The translations under genes were made by a program, and so were the position numbers. 50,380 nucleotides of DNA, from NCBI GenBank assembly GCA_016934675.1, contig JAFGSJ010000042.1, positions 1 to 50,380 on the forward strand. The letters run 5' to 3'. The notes beneath the pieces were generated by a model. It was not told where the DNA came from, searched no databases, and worked only from the letters and a program-made list of their open reading frames with translations. The DNA is from a bacterium. Its GTDB lineage: Bacteria > CSSED10-310 > JAFGSJ01. Below, one piece after another: positions 16,363-22,692 of the stretch; position 1 is the first letter of the stretch; the number at the start of each line of letters is the position of its first letter.

Positions 16363-17259
16363 CTATGTTCCGACGTGCACCATACTTTCATCAGGATTCT
16401 CCGTTACCAATGGCGCATCATTTTTTTTAGGCTGGATATTCAGGATGTAATCCACAGATTTCTGGGCAGCGCTGGCAGCAGAAATAATCAGGCTGCGATC
16501 ATTAGACAATTTCTGGAGCCACCCGGCCACATAGGCCGCGCTGTTGTCGAAGGTCCCGGCTTCGATCCCAGTTAACGCGCACAAATAGGCAGAACCGAGC
16601 TCGGCCACCAGCTCCTCTTTCGAGTAAGTCTCAGAGCCAAAACCGGTCATGGTAGTAATGCCCTAACGGTTCAGACGCCTGGGATGGCCTGTCGCGTGCG
16701 TGAGCTCATGGTAAATAGCCTGGTAAAAGGATGGGGCATTAGCAAAACTCTGAATGCCGGGGATGTACACCTCATCAGTCCCGGGATTGTAACAAGCCGA
16801 GAGACCCTCGTGTTTGATCACGGGCTTGTCCGGCATGTTGGCATAGATTTGCTCACAGTCCATGATTTTCTCCACTGCGGGGATCTCGGTCCCCTCTGGC
16901 AGGACGCATTGGCTGACATTGAAGACGCTGTAATACCTCAGGAACGGTATCCTCCGCTCCCGACCCTCGGCTTGCTCATCAGCTTCTTCTATCCGTTCGA
17001 TCCAGTTCCAATAGATGATGGGCGTCCCTTTCTCACCCCTCTTGACCTGACCACCGATCGAGCTGATCTGTTTGAAGGTCGCCCAGAGCGGAGACTCATA
17101 TCCCGACCAGGCCAGGATGAAGACGTTCAGACCCCGATACGGCTTTCTGGTGACCAGATTACATGGTATCGCATTCCAGGTTTGACGCCATGGCACGACG
17201 CCCTGTTCGAGCTTTTGGATAATACGATCAGTAACGATGGAGACAATACGATTGTTCAT
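16363..17259 (-). pseudogene. ardC: ArdC-like antirestriction/zincin gene with one in-frame TAG
   Basis: From ATG 17259 (AGGAGGTCTTTC upstream) the frame runs 198 codons to TAG at 16665-16663 and continues in the same frame, without further stops, to 16363. The first part is the ArdC N-terminal ssDNA-binding domain (IVTDRIIQKLEQGVVPWRQTW, CNLVTRKPYRGLNVF) plus the zincin motif HELTHATGH. The TAG replaces the residue between RLNR and GITTMTGFGSETYSKEELVAE, a segment that is continuous in relatives and supplies the third zinc-binding Glu. Stopping there would leave an inactive protease-like domain. Single nonsense mutation is the simplest reading; amber readthrough or a sequencing error cannot be excluded. 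Known role of ArdC: protects incoming DNA from restriction. Confidence 0.75.
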
Positions 17260-17602
17260 GAAAGACCTCCTTGAAGAGAGCTGCCGTAATGAGAGACAGC
17301 TCGGTTTGATGAATGATGGAAATGATTATGCGGACAATGACCTGGTTGGGAATATCGTCCAGAATCTCCGGCAATCTTCTGGCGAATGTCAAAACAGGCC
17401 TTTTGACGAACCAAAATTGTCGCCCGGCTATCTCTACCCTCGGCAGGGGGAGAAAATCGATTCTGGGCCAAATGTCGAATCTGACTTCGAGGTCATACCC
17501 TCGTTAGAGCTGGGCACGGACCTTGTCTGTCCGGTAGTGCTCAGCCAGAGATTCAAAAAACTCGGTAAAACTGGGAATGTTGACGTTGACAGCTGTTAAC
17601 AT
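17228..17602 (-). pseudogene. Hypothetical protein gene interrupted by one in-frame TAA
   Basis: ATG 17602 follows a perfect AAAGGAGGTCTCCT and opens a frame with NIPSFTEFFESLAEHYRTDK. After 32 codons comes TAA (17506-17504), and the same frame then stays open for 91 codons with convincing protein character (YDLEVRFDIWPRIDFLPLP, RRLPEILDDIPNQVIVRII) to TGA at 17230-17228, overlapping the ArdC start. The intact product would have been about 124 residues. The short 32-residue peptide could still be made. No family recognised. The stop adds to several single-nonsense lesions in this operon. Confidence 0.45.
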
Positions 17603-17709
17603 AGGAGACCTCCTTTATATGCGGAGATTCTGTGATCTGATCCGACGGCATGAATTCAAGTCAGTTCTCCGCTAATGTTGCTGAAGTGAACGAGGCTGGA
17701 TATGAAACC

Positions 17710-17922
17710 TCAAAAGTTGAGGAGCTCAGATAATGAGCATACTGCATGTTCACCGCAATATTCACAGCGGATATCACGGTCATCTGATTCAAGTTCACCA
17801 TAATATGCACCGCATTCGCTACAGAATGCATCCTGAACATAGTCATGGAGTTGTTCTGCTTCCTGCTCGAGCAGTTCATCCAGGTCGAGCACATTGTAAA
17901 AGTTGAATATCGCGTCCCACAT
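17710..17922 (-). CDS. Zinc-ribbon miniprotein
   Basis: 70 residues from ATG 17922 (GAAGGAGGTATTACT upstream; longer frames lack such a site). An acidic helix (LDLDELLEQEAEQLHDYV) precedes a zinc ribbon FCSECGAYYGEL, CEYCGEHAVC. The two CxxC pairs are spaced about 18 residues apart. Such miniproteins are frequent in plasmid and phage operons; partner unknown. Confidence 0.55.
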   Translation of the reverse strand: MWDAIFNFYNVLDLDELLEQEAEQLHDYVQDAFCSECGAYYGELESDDRDIRCEYCGEHAVCSLSELLNF

Positions 17923-17950
17923 AGTAATACCTCCTTCGATAAGGTTTGTC

Positions 17951-18145
17951 TCAGAACTCGTCCAAGTCAATGATTGGAATGATTGGCTCGCCGACCGTCG
18001 AGCGATCGAGGTTGTCGAAGTCGAACCATTCCAACTGCTGCCCGCAGGTCGGGCAGTACATTTCCGGCTCGGTAAACTGTTCGAGTTGTGGCAATACTGG
18101 GTTATCACACAGTGACATCAGAATGTCTAAAATTGTCCGGAACAT
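17951..18145 (-). CDS. Zinc-finger-like miniprotein, first gene of the minus operon
   Basis: 64 residues from ATG 18145 (AAAGGAGGAACC upstream). A hydrophobic N-terminal helix (FRTILDILMSLCDNP) is followed by a CPTCGQQLEWFDFD half-ribbon and an acidic tail. With one CxxC pair plus Cys13 it may bind a metal only as a dimer. The gene follows a terminator-like hairpin, so expression may be attenuated. Confidence 0.5.
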   Translation of the reverse strand: MFRTILDILMSLCDNPVLPQLEQFTEPEMYCPTCGQQLEWFDFDNLDRSTVGEPIIPIIDLDEF

Positions 18146-18173
18146 GGTTCCTCCTTTATAAATAAGGTTAAAC

Positions 18174-18208
18174 AAAAAGAGCCACGCGATTAGAATGTGC
18201 CGTGGCTC
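18174..18208 (-). terminator. Intrinsic terminator or attenuator ahead of the minus operon
   Basis: On the minus strand CGAGCCACGG-type stem GAGCCACG (18201-18208) pairs with CGTGGCTC (18179-18186), followed by a T5 run (18178-18174). It lies 28 bases before the first gene, so it either insulates the operon or acts as a leader attenuator. Confidence 0.55.
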
Positions 18209-18652
18209 GGGGTTAGGGATAAAATGGTTTGATGTCAGGTCACCTCCTCTGGTTCAGGGTTGACGAGGACATAAGAAATGGATGGGCTGTTGAATTGCCA
18301 TTGCTTCTTGACGGCAGGCGTAGGGGATGTTGTCTGAAAAACACTGCTGATAGGATTGTATTGGTTGAAGGGATAGGCGAGCCTTGCCGGGGCTCTCCTA
18401 CCCTTTTTTTATCCGGATTCAATGATAAGTCTTCTATCGAACGTGTCACGAATCGACGAACTGATTTTTTTATGGCACCTTATATACCCTCTATAGCGGC
18501 GGCTTTCTCGACCCATCAATCGTTCATGCATTCTGAGTTGGAATCTATTTTGACGACGGCGCAGTAGATGGAAAATTGGTAGTGCAAAAAAAATTTGACG
18601 TTCAGGTCGCCCTTGTAGACGGCGAGGATGAAACTGGCTTAAATCAAGGCTC
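18209..18652 (+). terminator. Gene-free stretch containing a plus-strand intrinsic terminator at 18370-18410
   Basis: GGGATAGGCGAGCC (18370-18383) pairs with GGCTCTCCTACCC (18391-18403), followed by seven T (18404-18410). No plus-strand gene precedes it, so it could end a short RNA antisense to the leader of the minus operon. No other feature is seen between 18209 and 18652. Confidence 0.45.
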
Positions 18653-18682
18653 TTGACAGGTTTTCGTGGCGATGTATATTAT
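18653..18682 (+). promoter_or_regulatory. Sigma70-like promoter
   Basis: TTGACA (18653-18658) and TATATT (18675-18680, spacing 16) or TATTAT (18677-18682, spacing 18). It points to the small structured stretch and micro-ORF that follow. Confidence 0.45.
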
Positions 18683-18724
18683 CAGCATGGCCTTCAATTT
18701 ATGCGCCGTAAGGAATGCTCAGTA

Positions 18725-18817
18725 ATGACGGCAAACTTTGTTGCCTGCAGAGAGCGAAAAGTAGCGCATCGCCGGTGCCATTTTGATTATCCGCAGGACG
18801 ACCTGCGGAAACCATGA
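18725..18817 (+). CDS. Possible 30-residue Arg-rich micro-protein
   Basis: ATG 18725, with AAGGA ten bases upstream, or ATG 18701 without a site. It encodes a peptide with ACRERKVAHRRCHFDYP, reminiscent of the short RRxxxDRR-type conserved tails of some bacterial small proteins. It overlaps an RNA hairpin, so coding and structure compete as explanations. Confidence 0.3.
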   Translation: MTANFVACRERKVAHRRCHFDYPQDDLRKP

Positions 18818-18839
18818 TCAGAAAGTAGGCGGATGCGCT
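18763..18839 (+). ncRNA. Candidate structured RNA behind a promoter
   Basis: An 8-bp closing stem AGCGCATC (18763-18770) with GATGCGCT (18832-18839) encloses a perfect 7-bp hairpin CCGCAGG-ACGA-CCTGCGG (18791-18808). The GG-ACGA-CC tip resembles one hairpin of the guanidine-II (mini-ykkC) motif, but that class needs two such hairpins and only one is seen. No transporter gene follows. Confidence 0.35.
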
Positions 18840-19091
18840 ATGAAGCAACCCATATCGTATCGAAAAGAATCCGGTTCAAAAGGTTCACTCCACCGAGTTA
18901 TTCTCACCATTGCGTCATCCAGCCCACTTTTTCAGATCAGACCTGAGCTTTTCTAGTGTTACCAGCGTTGCTCGAAAGAGAACTGTAGTGCTCTTGTTGT
19001 ATTGGGGCTTTTTCGCTGTCCCCAGGATGTTTGCATCATAAGAAGATGCAAAGAAACCAAAGACCAAAAGGTCAGATCGAAAGGAGTTCAT
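18840..19091. other. Short intergenic region, no feature identified
   Basis: Nothing beyond a ribosome binding site at the right end could be supported. Confidence 0.4.
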
Positions 19092-19208
19092 ATGACGAAG
19101 GTCATGAATCGTCTGAAGACAATGCAGGTTTTCAGTCGGCAGATTGTTCTGTACATGAAAAACAGGCTACGACAGCTTTTAAAGGCAGGGAGGTTGAAAT
19201 ATGCATGA
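19092..19208 (+). CDS. Hypothetical 38-residue basic peptide
   Basis: ATG 19092 behind AAAGGAGTTCAT. The peptide is a Lys/Arg-rich amphipathic helix (MKNRLRQLLKAGRLKYA at its end) with a Met/Val-rich start. Its stop overlaps the start of the next gene (ATGCATGA), so the two would be translationally coupled. Unknown function. Confidence 0.45.
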   Translation: MTKVMNRLKTMQVFSRQIVLYMKNRLRQLLKAGRLKYA

Positions 19209-19866
19209 CACGATATCAGAAAGATGCGGACTATGCCGTTCAAAGTTGTGCAAAGACCAGGGAACGTACACCGTCACGGCAAACGTCAAAGATCCTGGTG
19301 ATGGTCAGATAGAATTATGGGCAGGGAGTTTTGTCCCGTTTTTTCTTCATCGTCAGGCCAAAACGCTCTCGTGATATGTCTTACCTCTCAGTGAACGGGC
19401 AAGGATCAAGAATGGGAACATCTTGATGAAAGCTTGTTCGAGCCAGTGTGGAAAGGACATTTATGACGCGATGTTTAGAGCCCCACGGATTTTTCAGAAT
19501 GTCCAATACACCAAGGTGGTTTTGGAAAATTTTAATGTTCGTTCACCACATGATGAATTTACGAGGCTATGTGCGTGGTGCAAGAATGAATTGACAGGTT
19601 CAGCCGGCATACAAAGTTACTCAAGTCAATTCAAAAGCCCACGCGATAATGGAGTAGAAATTTGGCAGGGAAGGTTCATTCCTGTTCTACTGATGTCTGA
19701 GGGTAAAACAGTCCCGGTTTACATCAGACCTCGGCGGTACGATAGTCAAACAAGATGCGGAGAGGTCATTGTGCGGACATGCAGCATTTGTGGAGAATCC
19801 CTTATTGATGTACTGCAAATGACGGATAACCCGTTCAGCGAAGTAACAATCATTCAAAAGCGATGA
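19201..19866 (+). pseudogene. Tandem-duplicated Cys-motif protein with an in-frame TGA in copy one
   Basis: A single frame from ATG 19201 to TGA 19864-19866 contains one internal TGA at 19372-19374. It holds two related modules. Module one: CGLCRSKL, DGQIELWAGSFVPFFL, TGA, YVLPLSERARIKNG, KACSSQCGKDIYD. Module two: CAWCKNEL, NGVEIWQGRFIPVLL, VPVYIRPRRYDSQTRCG, RTCSICGESLIDVL. Aligning them, the TGA replaces Val before Tyr. Each module has two CxxC-like pairs flanking a beta region, suggesting a zinc-binding fold. If TGA terminates, a 57-residue protein is made and module two may start at ATG 19423. No SECIS-like hairpin follows the TGA. No family recognised. Confidence 0.5.
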
Positions 19867-20313
19867 GGACGGCAGCCAGTGGATTCATTCCCATAAATTC
19901 ACAAGCTAAAATCGAACAGGTGGTGGGCATGATCAGATAAAAAAGAACTAGATCGAGTTGAGATAACGTATTAACGTCTCGTCATGGTCCTTCAGCCAAC
20001 AAGAAAAAAGGCAATCACGACCTGGCGGACATGGCTCAATGATCGGCACGACAATCTTCATATATCATAAGGAATTCCGAGACAGCACAGACTGTAATGC
20101 TATGAACGATATACTCTTGCAGTCATGCGAGGAGAGAAGGTTATTCGGGAGAAGAGCCATGTCTTTTGTCAGGAAGGCGGAAGTGGTTGCCTATTACTTT
20201 TTCAGGGGAGGAATAACCAGCAAGATCGGTTGATGATTAATCAGTCTCGTTTTGTCCTCTGAATGACTAAGTTTACCGGCGTCAAACTTCAGTTGATTGT
20301 TGGAACATGTAAT
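19867..20313. other. Gene-free stretch
   Basis: A 64-codon frame at 20039-20233 has no ribosome binding site and weak protein character; I do not call it. Nothing else is seen. Confidence 0.4.
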
Positions 20314-20505
20314 ATGAATGACAATGAATTCATCGCTTACACGAAGAAGGTCTTCGAGCCTTATTATAAAAGGACAATTACAGATTTAGAAGCCAGGGAG
20401 ATTTGCGATAATATGAATAGACTTCTCTTCCTGTTGATCGATTTACATTTTGCAGCGTCATCGAATGGTGATGTTTTATCATTTATCGCTCATGATCCAA
20501 ACTGA
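20314..20505 (+). CDS. Hypothetical small helical protein
   Basis: 63 residues from ATG 20314 (an upstream frame start at 20263 is possible but less protein-like). Reads MNDNEFIAYTKKVFEPYYKR, then LEAREICDNMNRLLFLLIDL. Small acidic proteins with an F-x-PYY-R-xxxxEAREI pattern occur in integrative elements next to recombinase genes. No ribosome binding site is evident. Function unknown. Confidence 0.5.
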   Translation: MNDNEFIAYTKKVFEPYYKRTITDLEAREICDNMNRLLFLLIDLHFAASSNGDVLSFIAHDPN

Positions 20506-20572
20506 TCTGAGGTTGACACTCTTGCAAAAAGTGGATATAAAAGTATTCATATGCTTGCAAAAAGGAGTCATC

Positions 20573-20752
20573 ATGAACGGTAAGAGTAGTGGAAGAAAAA
20601 AGAACAAAATGATCCATATCTGGCTACCAGATGATCTGCATAGAAAGCTAAAGATCAAAGTAGCTGAAGAGAGATCAAAGATGCAGGACTGGGTTCATCG
20701 ACTCATCGAAAAAGAGTTATCAGACAGAACTGAAGAAAGAAAAAATGGATAA
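20573..20752 (+). CDS. Small basic DNA-binding-like protein (ribbon-helix-helix type)
   Basis: 59 residues from ATG 20573 with AAAGGAG at 20561-20567. After a Lys-rich head comes MIHIWLPDDLHRKLKIKVAE and WVHRLIEKEL, the strand-helix-helix pattern of ribbon-helix-helix regulators. It overlaps the recombinase start by eight bases (ATGGATAA), so it is likely co-translated and may control the recombinase or act as a directionality factor. Confidence 0.6.
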   Translation: MNGKSSGRKKNKMIHIWLPDDLHRKLKIKVAEERSKMQDWVHRLIEKELSDRTEERKNG

Positions 20753-22304
20753 AGCTGTCAGTTACATCAGGGTTTCGTCGAAGGAGCAGGCACAGGGTTA
20801 TTCCCTGGAAGCTCAGCTTGATGAAATCCATCAGTATGCAAAGAAACATAATATTGACATCGTTCAGGAATTCGAAGACCGAGAGACGGCAAAACAATCG
20901 GGCAGAAAAAACTTTTCGGAAATGGTGTCCTTCCTCAAGAAAAACAAAGCTGTAAAAAACATCCTCGTCGAGAAAACCGATCGCTTGTATAGAAACATGA
21001 AGGACAGGGTCATTATCAGTGACATGGATTGGCTCGCGATTCATTTGGTCAAGGAGAATGAGGTCCTCAATAGAGAATCTAAAAGTCACCAGAAGCTTAT
21101 CCACGATATAAAACTCGTCTTGGCAAAAAACTACATCGACAATCTCAAGGAAGAGATTACAAAGGGTATGAAAAAGAAATTAGAGAGTGGAGGTTTCCCT
21201 GGTACAGCTCCTTTTGGCTATCGTAATAACCGAGAAACAAGAGCGATCGACATCTACCCTCCTTTTTCGGACCATGTCAAATTATTCTACGATTGGTATA
21301 CTACGGGTCGATATTCTGTGGATGAGGTTGCGACGAAAGCAAAAGAACACCTGATTATCAACCCCAAGACGAACAAACCGTTCCGTCGAACTCAGATCCA
21401 CCGGATACTTACTAATCCTCTTTACTGCGGTATTATAAAGTGGCACGGGGACACCTATCAGGGAAAGCATGTACCCATCGTGACCATGGCTCAATGGCAA
21501 AGGGTACAGCAGATATTGAAGGGGAAGAATCTCAGCAACAAGACAAAGAGGGATTTCCCGTTCATCGGCCTGCTAACCTGTTCTAAATGCGGATGCGCTG
21601 TCACGGCCGAGATAAAGAAACAGAAGTATGTGTATTATCACTGCACAAAGTTCCATGGCAAACACCTCTGTGATAATGATTACATCAGGCAGGAAAAACT
21701 TGATACCGACCTGTCTGCGATTGTCGAACGTGTAAACCTTCCTGATGACATAGCTGACTGGATGTTGGCCAACTTTCAGAGAGAGCTTAAGAAACTCAAT
21801 GAAACTCAGATGGAGCAACAGAGCACGATCAAGGGGAAGATATCGAAAATCCAGACGAGGATAGATAAAGCCTATGTGGATAAGCTGGAAGGGACAATAA
21901 CCGAAGAATTCTGGCAACGGAATTACAAGTCATGGCAGGAGGAGATGATACACCTTCAAAGCATATTATCACAGAAGGATGATCCGAAAATGCTCATTAA
22001 TACAGCCGAGGGGACTATCGAACTCGCCAGAAGTGTTTATTCACAATACGTTACCGCAGATTATGACAACAAGCGAAAAATCCTGAAAAAACTACTATCG
22101 AACTGCAACTACTATCACGGAAACCTAGAGCCAGTCTACCTTAAGCCCTTCGACATATTCGTAAAAGGGAACAAAGAGGGGGAATGGTGGAGGCGGGGGG
22201 AATCGAACCCCCGTCCGAGAATTTTCAGTCGAGAGCTTCTCCATGTTCAGTCGGTTCTTGAATTCCGCCGGGCCGTCAGAACCGGCAGATCCGGACCGGC
22301 GTAG
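20745..22304 (+). CDS. Large serine recombinase (site-specific integrase)
   Basis: 519 residues. The resolvase domain (1-100 or so) starts AVSYIRVSSKEQAQGYSLEAQ with the catalytic Ser11, and has VEKTDRLYRN. A Recombinase domain follows (GTAPFGYRNN, LTNPLYCGIIKW), then a zinc ribbon (LLTCSKCG, YYHCTKFHGKHLC) and a coiled coil (about 340-430). Known: such enzymes insert elements between short att cores without host factors. The C-terminal 40 residues (WWRRGESNPRP and on) are encoded by the tmRNA gene read antisense, so the native stop probably lay elsewhere before integration. Expressed behind a small RHH-like gene. Confidence 0.88.
   Translation: MDKAVSYIRVSSKEQAQGYSLEAQLDEIHQYAKKHNIDIVQEFEDRETAKQSGRKNFSEMVSFLKKNKAVKNILVEKTDRLYRNMKDRVIISDMDWLAIHLVKENEVLNRESKSHQKLIHDIKLVLAKNYIDNLKEEITKGMKKKLESGGFPGTAPFGYRNNRETRAIDIYPPFSDHVKLFYDWYTTGRYSVDEVATKAKEHLIINPKTNKPFRRTQIHRILTNPLYCGIIKWHGDTYQGKHVPIVTMAQWQRVQQILKGKNLSNKTKRDFPFIGLLTCSKCGCAVTAEIKKQKYVYYHCTKFHGKHLCDNDYIRQEKLDTDLSAIVERVNLPDDIADWMLANFQRELKKLNETQMEQQSTIKGKISKIQTRIDKAYVDKLEGTITEEFWQRNYKSWQEEMIHLQSILSQKDDPKMLINTAEGTIELARSVYSQYVTADYDNKRKILKKLLSNCNYYHGNLEPVYLKPFDIFVKGNKEGEWWRRGESNPRPRIFSRELLHVQSVLEFRRAVRTGRSGPA
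22185..22230. other. Probable attachment site in the tmRNA 3' end
   Basis: The recombinase frame crosses into the tmRNA acceptor and T-arm, the segment element-borne copies usually restore. The crossover bases cannot be located without the second att site. Confidence 0.5.
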
Positions 22305-22536
22305 TCTCCTTGAGGTTTCGCTCGGCGCGGCGGAGTCGTCCGCTGGAGCTATCCGGGCTTATGGCGCCCCGGCCCCCACTCCCGGAGAGCGAGGCGGGGC
22401 GGGCTACCTTTTATTAGGCAGCCAGTGCGTAGTCGTTATCGACGCTTATTCACGTGTGCATCTGATTAACGAGGTGGATGCTTCCTCGACATGCTGCTCT
22501 GACCTCAACAATCCCCGTCGAACCCATATCGCCCCC
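22185..22536 (-). ncRNA. ssrA: tmRNA
   Basis: 352 nt. The 5' end GGGGGCG (22536-22530) pairs with CGCCTCC (22195-22189) in a 7-bp acceptor stem with one G-U, followed by A and an encoded CCA (22187-22185). The TTCGACGGGG-type 5' motif and a T-arm GGTTCGATTCC are present. The tag frame ends D-N-D-Y-A-L-A-A followed by two TAA codons (22416-22411); the resume codon appears to be GTC (22443-22441), although GCN is more usual. It releases stalled ribosomes and marks proteins for proteolysis. Intact in spite of the element at its 3' end. Confidence 0.93.
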
Positions 22537-22692
22537 ACAATTGGAAGATATGATAAGAACGGCAATGTGAGTATGGACATATACCTATACTATAGGCCCA
22601 TTGAAGCATGAAAATCAATATCGTTAAGCAGAGACATACAGGCAACACCAGAAAAGTCAAAGCCTATTCGGAAGTGACAGCATTGCACAGTA

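Larger units (their letters stand above)
1..22230. mobile_element. Integrated element ending at the tmRNA 3' end (left border outside window)
   Basis: Seen: a large serine recombinase gene lies at the right end and reads directly into the 3' part of an intact tmRNA gene. To its left is dense accessory content: replication-type proteins, an excisionase-like regulator, Bet/RecT, SSB, a phage-type nuclease, ArdC and DUF932, with many disrupted genes. Known: tmRNA 3' ends are frequent integration sites, and an integrating element restores the gene with its own copy. Inferred: everything left of about 22185 belongs to one or more integrated elements. I looked for a second copy of the tmRNA 3' segment in the window and saw none, so the other border is probably upstream. 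It may be several nested elements. Confidence 0.6.

Noticed and set aside
18015-18060. Possible tRNA or second tmRNA fragment near GTCGAACC
   Set aside because: It lies inside the coding region of a zinc-finger-like miniprotein and no acceptor stem or T-arm pairs; only the real tmRNA at 22185-22536 is supported.
18791-18808. Guanidine-II (mini-ykkC) riboswitch from the GG-ACGA-CC hairpin
   Set aside because: That class needs two such hairpins ahead of a small multidrug-type transporter; only one is present and no transporter follows.
19372-19374. Second selenocysteine codon
   Set aside because: The aligned copy has Val here, no Cys or thiol chemistry is implied and no SECIS-like hairpin follows.
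1-22184. CRISPR array or restriction system
   Set aside because: No regularly spaced direct repeats were seen and no methylase, endonuclease or cas gene beyond a Cas4-like nuclease that belongs with Bet.
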